Positions 1 to 7,527 of a DNA stretch of 64,000 nucleotides are shown here, one piece after another; position 1 is the first letter of the stretch, and each line of letters begins with the position of its first letter. A model generated the notes under the pieces. That model was given only the letters and a program-made list of their open reading frames with translations. It ran no database searches and was not told the DNA's origin. A program made the translations under genes and the position numbers. Source of the stretch: Halopenitus sp041821145 (GTDB taxonomy: Archaea; Halobacteriota; Halobacteria; Halobacteriales; Haloferacaceae); the NCBI RefSeq assembly GCF_041821145.1, contig NZ_JBGUBC010000006.1, positions 1 to 64,000 on the forward strand, given 5' to 3'.

Positions 1-12
1 TCCATTCATATT

Positions 13-231
13 TCATTCATCCTTTGTAGTAGTGACAACGCTCTGGAGTGAGTTGGAGTGTCGCCAGTCGGTCAGTTTTTGCACGCTCGTCAGCCGTCGA
101 AACGTGGCATCGATCGACGGCGCACTCTCATCGAGGAGGACGTGGATACGACCCGAGGACGAGGATCCACGAGCGAGACGGTTGAGCACGCGATCACCGG
201 CAGCGGAGCTCGGAACCGGTGACGACGTCAT
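13..231 (-). CDS. small hypothetical protein, uncertain
   Basis: A 72-residue reading frame with an ATG at 229-231. The N-terminus is Ser-rich and the C-terminal half is mixed and polar (FRRLTSVQKLTDW). It lies on the host side of the tRNA-Cys gene. I recognise no family and see no clear ribosome site. The composition is compatible with a small haloarchaeal protein, but a chance frame in GC-rich DNA cannot be excluded. Bases 232-412 between it and the tRNA promoter show nothing I can support. Confidence 0.3.
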   Translation of the reverse strand: MTSSPVPSSAAGDRVLNRLARGSSSSGRIHVLLDESAPSIDATFRRLTSVQKLTDWRHSNSLQSVVTTTKDE

Positions 232-412
232 CTTCTCGAACTGGATGGGTCACCTCCCGGCCTGGTGTCGATCGGCGGCCTGCGCTGTCGCGTCGCCGTT
301 CCGGTTCGGCCTCGATACCCGAACGAGTTCGATCCTCGATGTGTCGGCGGCGGTGATCGCCGATGACCGTCACACTCCGTGGCTCTCCGGTCGCCTCATG
401 TCGTCGACCGCT

Positions 413-421
413 AAGCTTAAC
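413..421 (+). promoter_or_regulatory. candidate TATA element for tRNA-Cys
   Basis: An A/T-rich AAGCTTAAC stretch in otherwise GC-rich DNA lies about 30 bp before the mature tRNA 5' end, the usual distance for an archaeal TATA box. No other candidate lies nearby. The assignment rests on spacing and composition only. Confidence 0.35.
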
Positions 422-449
422 CGACGGACGTTGCTAGAAACGCTTGCGC

Positions 450-525
450 GCCAAGGTGGCAGAGTTCGGTCAGACGCAGCGGCCTGCAGAGCCGCCCGAC
501 GCCGGTTCAAATCCGGCCCTTGGCT
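450..525 (+). tRNA. tRNA-Cys (GCA anticodon)
   Basis: The cloverleaf can be folded by eye. Acceptor strands GCCAAGG (450-456) and CCTTGGC (518-524) pair perfectly. The anticodon stem GCGGC/GCCGC (479-483/491-495) encloses loop CTGCAGA, with anticodon GCA at 486-488. T stem GCCGG/CCGGC encloses TTCAAAT. The discriminator is T525 and no CCA is encoded. The gene is intact; its last 14 bases belong to the provirus attachment core, so integration restored the 3' end. Haloarchaea usually have one tRNA-Cys gene, so keeping it functional would matter. Confidence 0.96.
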
Positions 526-527
526 TG
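512..527 (+). repeat. attL core, left copy of 16-bp direct repeat
   Basis: TCCGGCCCTTGGCTTG covers the last T-loop base, the 3' T-stem strand, the 3' acceptor strand, the discriminator and two further bases of tRNA-Cys. The same 16 bases recur at 44497-44512. Flanking bases differ (A/G here, T/A at the right copy), so 16 bp is the full identity. This is the usual arrangement for tyrosine-integrase insertion into a tRNA 3' end. Confidence 0.92.
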
Positions 528-559
528 GCCCCAAACCCTCAAAATCCAACGGACTGAGG

Positions 560-596
560 CCCCTGGACCGTGTTCAACTGAACGCGGTCGCAGGGG
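560..596 (+). other. long imperfect hairpin at left provirus end
   Basis: CCCCTG pairs with CAGGGG, GACCG with CGGTC, and TGTTC with GAACG. This gives about 15-16 bp with a small loop around 576-579 and a single bulged G at 590. It sits 33 bp inside attL and directly abuts the GTG at 597. It could be a structured leader, a regulator binding site or part of the attachment region; the sequence does not say which. Confidence 0.55.
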
Positions 597-830
597 GTGT
601 CCGGCGTGAGCCCGAGCCGTTCTTATTCCGGGCCCGCTTTCGACGCAACGTATCAACACATCTCTGAGCGGCCCGTCCTCGAAGACGAGGCCGACGAAGT
701 TGTCTATGCGACCGATCCCGAACCGACCGGGGAGGAGCGGACAGAAAACGTTCCAACCCCACCCGACTCCCCAGTGCCTCCAGATGTTGATGGTCAATCG
801 ACGTGGGACGACTGGAGGTGGTCGCCGTGA
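597..830 (+). CDS. small acidic hypothetical protein
   Basis: A 77-residue acidic, proline-rich protein starting at GTG 597 (a second in-frame GTG at 606 is possible). It ends in TGA 828-830, which overlaps the likely GTG start of the primase gene in a GTGA junction, implying translational coupling. The end (TWDDWRW) is aromatic and looks selected rather than random. No family was recognised. As the first gene after attL and directly behind a hairpin, it probably heads the early operon. Confidence 0.5.
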   Translation: MSGVSPSRSYSGPAFDATYQHISERPVLEDEADEVVYATDPEPTGEERTENVPTPPDSPVPPDVDGQSTWDDWRWSP

Positions 831-3800
831 GCGACGGGGTCCTCGAACGGATCGAGCGGTACATCGAGACGCACCCCGGCGCGAGCGCAGTCGAAGTTCT
901 CGCGCAAGTCGGTGCTGACCCAACGAAGTACCGCGATACTGTCGAGGCACTACTTGCGGGCGACGACGTCGAGGAAGACGAAGACCCCGACGTCGGCGAT
1001 CAGAAGAACATCCGCGACCACCCGCCTGCCTGGAGCAGCTGGGCGAGCGCAGACTTCACTGATCCGAACAGCGGCGTCTGGCCCGAAGAGTGGCTTGAGC
1101 GCGAGCAGTGGATGGGTCACGTCGGCAAGAAACCGTTCGCCCCCTGGGGCGATCGCGACGCCCCGGCTGAGTGCGACAAGGACGGTCACGACACCGCGGT
1201 CTCCTGCGACTGCGACGCCCGCTGGAAGTGGGGGTACGACGGCCACTATGCCGACGGGGAAACCGTCGCGATGGCCGAGATCGACCCCCGCCTCGACGGC
1301 CGTGCGTTCATCCAACGCGAAACGGATCCATACGTCTACATCGACGGCGACGATGTTCGGGACCCCCAGACCGGCGACGTCCATCCGGCGTTCATCGCGA
1401 TCTTGGAGCACCTGGGTGCGACCTACACCGACATCTCCCAGTCCGGCGTCGGCGTCCACGCGGTCTACCGGGGCGACTTCCCCGAGGATCTCGGCGACGT
1501 CAAGCAGGCTGCCTGGCGACTCGACGAGGATCCGTGGGGGTCGAACGAAGATCTTCCGAGTATCGAGATCTACCCAGGAAAGCGGGTGTGCGTTACAACC
1601 GGCGAGCACGTCCCCGGTACGCCTGTCGAGATCAACGACTGGACCGAGGATGTTCTCGAGTACCTGCTCGAAGCGAACGACCAACTCCCGCGGAGTACTC
1701 GCAGTGGAGACCCGAATGACATCCCAATCGATCGCGACGATCATAACCTCGAGAACTACGAGCCCGAGGCCACCCAAAGTGACGAGATAACGACCGATAT
1801 CCGGGACATCTTCGTCGCGATCGACCGCCTCGACGCGCAGCGGGTGGCCGGGGAGACGATCGTCCAGCGGTGGAACGACGATGCGACGACGTCGAACGGT
1901 GAGCGAGCGTTCTGGCCGACCTGGGGATCCGTCACCTCCGATTCCGGGACAGCGAACATCGTCAACGACAGCCGTTGGCAGGATACCGGCGAACTTGGCG
2001 GCTACGGTGGCCCAGTCACTATGGCGGCGATCGATGCTGGTGAGGTTACGCCAGCGAACGCTCGCCCCGTCGACGGCGAGACCTGGTGGCGGGGCGTGGA
2101 ACACCTTCGTAAACTCGGATTCGATATACCGAGGTACGAAATTCCCGAGGAAGACCGAAAGCGCGATGAGGATTTCCCGCCGCTCCTGGAGGCCGCGTTC
2201 GAGATTGAAGACGACAGTGAAATCTCTTCGGAGACGACCTCAGCGCTCCCTTTGAAACAACTCGATACCCTTGGGCCGGAGGAGCGTCGAAGGGCGGCAC
2301 GGAAACGCGGGGTAAGCTGGCCCACAACCGACGACGCTCGTGACCGACTGCAGAACACCATTCACGAGGTGATGCGTCACGAGGACGATCGGATCGTCGA
2401 CGCTCCGACCGCACTCGGGAAGTCTTACGCGATCGCGTCGACGCGGTGGGCGACGCTGCCCGATGTCACCGATGAGCGCCCAGTCGTCCACTTGCTCGAG
2501 ACGAGGGACGCTCGCGACGAGGCAATTGCGAACGCGCAAGAGCACGGTGGCACCTTCCACGTTCTCCGGGGGCGCCACGAGGCTTGTCCTGTCGCAGCGG
2601 GCGACTACGATCCCGATGACGACGAGGACAACGATCGCGTCGAGATCACGATCGGCGACCAGCCGGCGAGCGAGTGGCTTGACGAGCAGTGTAATTCGAG
2701 TGGAAAGGGGATGCCATTCTCCGCGGCCCACCGGTACCTCGAGGAGAACAACGACCAGAGTGTCGACCTGCCATGCTGCGAGGATGGCGAGTGCCACGCG
2801 ATCAAGCAGTGGGAAGAGTACCGCGAAGGCCCAGATGGTGGCTTCGAGTACTGGCCCCTGGTGATCGCAACGCACAATTTCGCGTACGCACCCGGGCTTC
2901 GGATGGCGAACAACGTGGTCATCGACGAGGAGCCAGACTACCGAATCGATATCTCGACCGATCGTGTCCGGAAGGCTGTTGGAGCGTACCTGCGAGAGAT
3001 CGAGGCTCCGGTCACCAGCTGGGAGGCCTTCGTTCAACTGTCGACGCACGACGGTTACCAAGGCGACGCTGCTGCCGAGCGGGATGCCGTCGACGAAGCG
3101 TTAAAGCAAGAACCAGAACGTGACTGGTACTTCGAGGAGCCCGATGCTCACCTCCTGGCCCCTGCGCTCGCGAGGGCGATCTTCCGGGCCGAGATTCGGT
3201 CGAATGACCGGCGTGTCGGGAAGACGAAACACGAGCCACCGCGTCTCGAGGCGAACGCTCGGGACGACGATGACTGGAACTGGGAGTGGGTCTCTGTCGT
3301 TTTAGACGACACGTCGAACGACGTTCGGATGGTCCGGGTGACCCCCGACTTCAGCGCAGCTCGCAGCACGATCGGGCTGGATGCCCACCCCGCCGAGCCG
3401 CTCTGGCAGGCGAACACTGTCCCCTGGATCGATACGAAGGACGTCCTCGAAACCGAAGAGCGGCAGCTCTGGCGACGCTACGAACGCGGCCTTCGCGTCG
3501 TTCAGATCGGGGAGGCGACGCGACCCCTATCTGGGAAGAAGTCGAAGGCTCTCGACTGGCTTGACGACGAGAAACTCCGTACGCTCATGGAGCAACTCGT
3601 CGATGAGTACGGCGACAGCTTCCGAACGGCTATCACCACCGCTCAGGTCGAGGATCGACTCGCCGAACTCATGGAAGAGGCCGGTGTTCGCCTCGAGCGC
3701 GACGAACACGGAAACGTGGAGAATCTGATGCACTACGGCGAGGAGAAGTCGCGAAACGACTTCGCGACTGAGGAAATCGGGCTCGTCAACGGGTGTATGG

Positions 3801-4486
3801 ATCCCGGTGATGGATACGTCCTTGACCTCCTCGCTGAGATTGATCAGGATGCCGAAGTCGAAACCAGCGTCGACGGGGACGGTAATGAACACCGTGCGAA
3901 GGGTCGAGGATTCGAGGGTCCGGATGCCGAGACTGCCGAGGCGATCCTGGCCTCCGTTCGCGAGAACCACGTCGCACAGGCCGCCGGTCGGTACGCTCGG
4001 GATGCCGACGATCCGGATCGGACAGCGACTGTCTTCGTCCGTACTGATGCGAGCCCGGCGGGGTTCGTCGACGTCAAGGTGCCCGGAGTCGAGTGGACGT
4101 TTACCGATCTACAGCGCGAGATCGTCCAGGTGCTCCGCGAATCGACTGGCGACCTCACCGCGAAAGAGATCTCCGAGGCCGTGGGATGTAGCAAGGAGCA
4201 CGCTCGACAGACCCTCGAGCGACTGCACGAGGAGACTGTCGTTCAGGCTTTCGAGGGTGATGGTTCCCACGGGGCGACGCTATACCGTGATACCGGCCTC
4301 CCGAACAGCGGTTTCGTCGACCTCGATGGATCGCCAACTGCTCCGTATAGGGTTACAAATACGTGGTCGTTGGCGATCCGTGACCCGGCCACGGCCGATC
4401 GAGCCGATCATACCCCCGAGATCGATGATGAACGGGGGGTGATCTGGGACTGGCAGAACGCAGACGGGGGTGGAACCCCCGATTGA
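827..4486 (+). CDS. PrimPol-type primase fused to SF2-like helicase
   Basis: A 1219-residue replication protein. The N-terminal part has the three archaeo-eukaryotic primase motifs: IDGDD near residue 173, SGVGVH near 206-211, and IEIY followed by VTTGE near 246-260. A helicase follows, with Walker A (PTALGKS, 527-533), Walker B (VVIDEEP, near 697-703) and a motif VI-like QAAGRYAR near 1050. Residues about 1090-1150 form a winged helix (TAKEISEAVGCSKEHARQTL). Cysteines between Walker A and B (HEACP, DEQC, LPCC, DGEC) sit where XPD-type helicases bind an Fe-S cluster. I chose GTG 827 because GGAGGTG lies 6 bp upstream and the previous gene ends there; GTG 803 is also open. It probably primes and unwinds viral DNA. 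Confidence 0.88.
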   Translation: MSDGVLERIERYIETHPGASAVEVLAQVGADPTKYRDTVEALLAGDDVEEDEDPDVGDQKNIRDHPPAWSSWASADFTDPNSGVWPEEWLEREQWMGHVGKKPFAPWGDRDAPAECDKDGHDTAVSCDCDARWKWGYDGHYADGETVAMAEIDPRLDGRAFIQRETDPYVYIDGDDVRDPQTGDVHPAFIAILEHLGATYTDISQSGVGVHAVYRGDFPEDLGDVKQAAWRLDEDPWGSNEDLPSIEIYPGKRVCVTTGEHVPGTPVEINDWTEDVLEYLLEANDQLPRSTRSGDPNDIPIDRDDHNLENYEPEATQSDEITTDIRDIFVAIDRLDAQRVAGETIVQRWNDDATTSNGERAFWPTWGSVTSDSGTANIVNDSRWQDTGELGGYGGPVTMAAIDAGEVTPANARPVDGETWWRGVEHLRKLGFDIPRYEIPEEDRKRDEDFPPLLEAAFEIEDDSEISSETTSALPLKQLDTLGPEERRRAARKRGVSWPTTDDARDRLQNTIHEVMRHEDDRIVDAPTALGKSYAIASTRWATLPDVTDERPVVHLLETRDARDEAIANAQEHGGTFHVLRGRHEACPVAAGDYDPDDDEDNDRVEITIGDQPASEWLDEQCNSSGKGMPFSAAHRYLEENNDQSVDLPCCEDGECHAIKQWEEYREGPDGGFEYWPLVIATHNFAYAPGLRMANNVVIDEEPDYRIDISTDRVRKAVGAYLREIEAPVTSWEAFVQLSTHDGYQGDAAAERDAVDEALKQEPERDWYFEEPDAHLLAPALARAIFRAEIRSNDRRVGKTKHEPPRLEANARDDDDWNWEWVSVVLDDTSNDVRMVRVTPDFSAARSTIGLDAHPAEPLWQANTVPWIDTKDVLETEERQLWRRYERGLRVVQIGEATRPLSGKKSKALDWLDDEKLRTLMEQLVDEYGDSFRTAITTAQVEDRLAELMEEAGVRLERDEHGNVENLMHYGEEKSRNDFATEEIGLVNGCMDPGDGYVLDLLAEIDQDAEVETSVDGDGNEHRAKGRGFEGPDAETAEAILASVRENHVAQAAGRYARDADDPDRTATVFVRTDASPAGFVDVKVPGVEWTFTDLQREIVQVLRESTGDLTAKEISEAVGCSKEHARQTLERLHEETVVQAFEGDGSHGATLYRDTGLPNSGFVDLDGSPTAPYRVTNTWSLAIRDPATADRADHTPEIDDERGVIWDWQNADGGGTPD

Positions 4487-4740
4487 TGCGATCGACGACT
4501 CACGGTCACGACCCCTTCGAGAGCCTTCCGCCTAGCTGTCAGTGTGTTCGTCTCGCGTTCGAGAAGAACGGTACTGACCAACTCTCGCGTCAAGAGCTCC
4601 TCCGGGAAACGAACCTCTCAGAGAGTGCTCTTGACGACGCCCTCGAACGTCTCGAAACGCGGGACCTTCTCATCAGAACCCGCAAATTCGACGATCTCAC
4701 GCAGGTTGTTGCCGAATTACGGCAGTCGCCTAACTGTTAA
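4486..4740 (+). CDS. winged-helix DNA-binding protein
   Basis: 84 residues, starting at the ATG that overlaps the primase stop codon (TGATG). The segment LSRQELLRETNLSESALDDA, followed by LERLETRDLLIRT, is a helix-turn-helix plus recognition helix and wing typical of small MarR/ArsR-like haloarchaeal regulators. Coupling to the replication gene suggests a regulator of the early operon or a replication accessory protein. It is the best repressor candidate in the provirus, but nothing proves that role. Bases 4741-4830 hold no gene I can support. Confidence 0.68.
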   Translation: MRSTTHGHDPFESLPPSCQCVRLAFEKNGTDQLSRQELLRETNLSESALDDALERLETRDLLIRTRKFDDLTQVVAELRQSPNC

Positions 4741-4830
4741 TGTTCGGAGAAACCGACGTACATTTGACGGTTATCGTCGAGGTGTCGCGTTCGCTCCTCA
4801 ACCTGCCGAACGGCAGGGCCCCATTCAGCA

Positions 4831-5397
4831 ATGGCTATTTCGAACACATTCACTACCGACCGACCCGTGCGTCGCATCCACGATGATCGACTCGAAGTAC
4901 CGGACGATCCCGGGCAGGTCTTCGAGGAACTCATCGCTGGAAACGACCGCGTGTGCCAGGAGTGTTACCGATTCCTCCGGCATTACGAGCGGTTCCCCTG
5001 GGGAGTGGGTATCAAGCATAGTAGGATACTGGCGTTCGTCGACGAGGTCCTCCCGGAAGGACACCAATGGGATCTTCTCGATCGCGAGTACTTCGAGTCG
5101 GTAAGGGAACCAAAGCGTCTCGAGCATGCCTACACAGAGGAGGGGAAGGAGTCGTACTGTACTGGCTGTGGAACCATGAGTCCCTACAGATCACCCCCAC
5201 CACGGTCTGCTGACCGTGCTCGCGATGTGGCCGTTCAACTGAGCGTCACGCTTCATGAGTTCGGCATCGCCCACGACTGGGTTCACCTCGCTAAGCGCGT
5301 TCAAGAACTGAAACAACGGCCCGAAATGGCTGGTAACGACTTCGATTGCTTCAGCCAAGCGACGGAGGAGGCGATTGATCGAGCTGGTTCGAAGTAG
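4831..5397 (+). CDS. hypothetical protein with split zinc-binding cysteines
   Basis: 188 residues from ATG 4831. Two Cys pairs (CQEC near residue 43-46 and CTGCG near 109-113) could form one zinc site, separated by a helical region rich in aromatic and charged residues. The C-terminal third (AVQLSVTLHEFGIAHDWVHL) looks helical. No family was recognised. It lies between the replication genes and the methyltransferase, on the same strand. A role in DNA binding is a guess from the cysteines. Confidence 0.6.
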   Translation: MAISNTFTTDRPVRRIHDDRLEVPDDPGQVFEELIAGNDRVCQECYRFLRHYERFPWGVGIKHSRILAFVDEVLPEGHQWDLLDREYFESVREPKRLEHAYTEEGKESYCTGCGTMSPYRSPPPRSADRARDVAVQLSVTLHEFGIAHDWVHLAKRVQELKQRPEMAGNDFDCFSQATEEAIDRAGSK

Positions 5398-5580
5398 AGA
5401 CGCCCCTTCCTCAGCGGTGAATCGCAATAGAGGCAGATCCCAATTTGCGCGACACGCGTGGTACCTCGACGATGTACTGGACGATCTGACTCCGCTATGT
5501 CCAACGACCTACACACACCTCAACGACCGATGTATCGCACGAAAATCGAGTTGCGTTGCCTTCTACGATCACTAATCCCG

Positions 5581-5817
5581 ATGCCTGACGAGTCCCATAT
5601 GAGCTGGTTTAGAAAAGTTGTGACACTAACCCTCCTTCTCGTCTGGGTGGCTCTCACGATGGAACTCACACCGACGGAACCGGACCAGTGGGTGATGTAC
5701 TCCCTCACCGCCCTGCTCTTCCTGATCATCGGTCGGATGTGGGATCTCCAGCTTGAGAAACTCGATATTCCGGGATTATCGATTTCAACTTCGGCTTCAG
5801 AAGACGACGAGGACTGA
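5581..5817 (+). CDS. small two-helix membrane protein
   Basis: 78 residues from ATG 5581 (an alternative ATG is at 5599). Two hydrophobic helices (VTLTLLLVWVALTM and MYSLTALLFLIIG) are joined by a short acidic loop and followed by an acidic tail ending in EDDED. The topology resembles small holins, but haloarchaeal lysis proteins are poorly known and no endolysin lies nearby, so I do not call it a holin. The stop is 2 bp before the methyltransferase start. The 180 bp before it (5398-5580) hold a short open frame that I do not trust. Confidence 0.58.
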   Translation: MPDESHMSWFRKVVTLTLLLVWVALTMELTPTEPDQWVMYSLTALLFLIIGRMWDLQLEKLDIPGLSISTSASEDDED

Positions 5818-5819
5818 TC

Positions 5820-7082
5820 ATGGCTGATGAAACGCTATCGCTTGGGGATCTCCCACAGCCTGAAGAGGAGACAGCGATTCACCCGGATGAACTCACGGTA
5901 GACGGTGAAAATCCCAATGAGCAGTCGGATGAGATGTTTGGGCTGCTCTGCGAGAATCTTCTGGAGAAGGGCTGGATCGGAAACGCAATCGTCGCGAACA
6001 CCGGTGACTTGCCTGGCTACGACGGCGACCCAGAGGGTCTGATCGCAGACGGAGAGCACCGATGGCGTGCTGCCCAAGAGGTCGGGCTCGAGGAGGTCCC
6101 AGTCAAGCTCTACGACTTCGAGGACGACGCCGAGCGGAGGCTCTGGCGTCAAGAACTAAACAAGATCTCTGGCGACCACGATCCTACGCGGGATGCACTC
6201 GAGTATGACTACCTGCTGGACCACGGAAAGAGCGATGAGATCTCCGCTCTAGCGGATGCGAGCGGCGAGGACCTCGACGAGTTACTGGCGCGGATCCGTG
6301 ACGATCATCGCGCTGGGGTCGCCTACGAGTACGATGTCGATCACCAGGTTCATTTTGAGGACTGTATCGCCGGCATGGCAGAGCGCCTCGAGGGCGATTC
6401 GGTCGACCTCGTCCTCACCGACCCGCCGTACGGGATCGATCTCGATCTCACCGACACCCTCGGGTCTCGAGGGAAAGTGAGCCACAAGGGCACCGTCGCG
6501 AACGACGGCCTCGACGAGGCGATATCGGTGTTCCGCGACGCGGCGAAGGAACTCAGGCGCGTCCTCAAGGGGGACGGTCACGTCTACGTTTTCGCCTCTT
6601 GGAAGACCTACGATATCTTCCGGGACATCCTCACTGAGGAAGAGTTCACGGTCCGGAACTGTATCGTCTGGTCGAAGGTGCGACCGAACAACCAGCCGAA
6701 CTTCGGCGCTGGTGGCACTTACTGGGGTCTCCAGCACGAGTTCGTTCTTTACGCAACGCTCGATTCACCCAGACCACTCGAACATACTCGACCGGACGTC
6801 ATCGTACATAAGCACTCGACGCTGGGACAGGAGCACCCTACCCAGAAGCCAGTCGGCCTGCTTGAGGAGTTCATCGAGCAAAGCACCGCCCCCGGCGACG
6901 TCGTCCTGGACCCCTTCACGGGTTCCGGCTCGACCGCGGTCGCCGCGATCCGAACCGATCGCGAATGCATAGGGTTCGAACTTGAGGAGGACGTCTACCG
7001 ACCGGTGGTCGAACGCCGGATCCAAGAGGCCCTACGCGCGAAGGAGGCAGTCGCGGACGACGACGCTGGTGATAATGAGTGA
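5820..7082 (+). CDS. ParB-domain and beta-class DNA methyltransferase fusion
   Basis: 420 residues. The N-terminal 130 form a ParB/Srx-like domain, with ADGEHRWRAA at about 76-85 matching the conserved box. The methyltransferase follows, with motif IV DPPYGI near 201 and motif I DPFTGSGST near 364. The IV-before-I order defines the beta class, which makes N6-adenine or N4-cytosine. TQKPVGLLEEFI is the usual segment before motif I. It sits immediately before the terminase genes and overlaps TerS by 8 bp. Likely roles are protecting viral DNA from host restriction or marking DNA for packaging. The target sequence cannot be read from the gene. Confidence 0.9.
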   Translation: MADETLSLGDLPQPEEETAIHPDELTVDGENPNEQSDEMFGLLCENLLEKGWIGNAIVANTGDLPGYDGDPEGLIADGEHRWRAAQEVGLEEVPVKLYDFEDDAERRLWRQELNKISGDHDPTRDALEYDYLLDHGKSDEISALADASGEDLDELLARIRDDHRAGVAYEYDVDHQVHFEDCIAGMAERLEGDSVDLVLTDPPYGIDLDLTDTLGSRGKVSHKGTVANDGLDEAISVFRDAAKELRRVLKGDGHVYVFASWKTYDIFRDILTEEEFTVRNCIVWSKVRPNNQPNFGAGGTYWGLQHEFVLYATLDSPRPLEHTRPDVIVHKHSTLGQEHPTQKPVGLLEEFIEQSTAPGDVVLDPFTGSGSTAVAAIRTDRECIGFELEEDVYRPVVERRIQEALRAKEAVADDDAGDNE

Positions 7083-7518
7083 TGAAATCGACTACGGTGC
7101 CGTCGAGGTTCCGTCGGATAAACACCCGACGGAGTACACTTACGTCGAGCGCCGGGCCGAGATCCTATCGCTCATCCAGCGGGCAGGTCATCCACGGGCG
7201 GTCACCCAGACCGAGCTGGCGAAGCGGTACGACACGAGCCAGTCGAACATCTCGAAGGACTTCGACCGGTTACGTGACTACATCCGCGACCGCGTCGGTG
7301 ACGACGCGCAGATGGTCTCGAGCTTGGTCTACAACCGGGCGATCCAGGATCTCCTCGAGCAGGGCGACCCGTACAAGGCGGCGAAGGTAGTGAAGATGCG
7401 AGACGAGTGGCTGTTCGACATCGGCGAACTGGAACGACAGCCCGATCGGGTCGAACTCTCTGGCGCCGACGACTGGCGGGCCTACATCCGAACCGGCGAC
7501 GACGAGACTGACGACTGA
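7075..7518 (+). CDS. terminase small subunit-like DNA-binding protein
   Basis: 147 residues from ATG 7075, overlapping the methyltransferase stop. Residues about 44-70 (TQTELAKRYDTSQSNISKDF) form a clear helix-turn-helix. A helical middle and an acidic tail follow. Position directly before TerL and the HTH-plus-oligomerisation layout fit a small terminase that recognises the packaging site. The family is too divergent to prove this by eye, and a plain transcription regulator is the alternative. Confidence 0.75.
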   Translation: MSDEIDYGAVEVPSDKHPTEYTYVERRAEILSLIQRAGHPRAVTQTELAKRYDTSQSNISKDFDRLRDYIRDRVGDDAQMVSSLVYNRAIQDLLEQGDPYKAAKVVKMRDEWLFDIGELERQPDRVELSGADDWRAYIRTGDDETDD

Positions 7519-7527
7519 TCCCCCACG

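Noticed and set aside
32..667. 211-codon + frame covering the tRNA and attL
   Set aside because: It runs through the tRNA-Cys gene and the hairpin, so it cannot be a real protein gene.
803..826. GTG 803 as start of the PrimPol gene
   Set aside because: GTG 827 has GGAGGTG 6 bp upstream and overlaps the previous stop codon.
950..2104. 384-codon minus-strand frame inside the PrimPol gene
   Set aside because: Runs opposite the three primase motifs, which are clear on the + strand.
5375..5575. 66-codon frame overlapping the end of the zinc protein gene
   Set aside because: No ribosome site and an overlap with a better gene; composition looks random.
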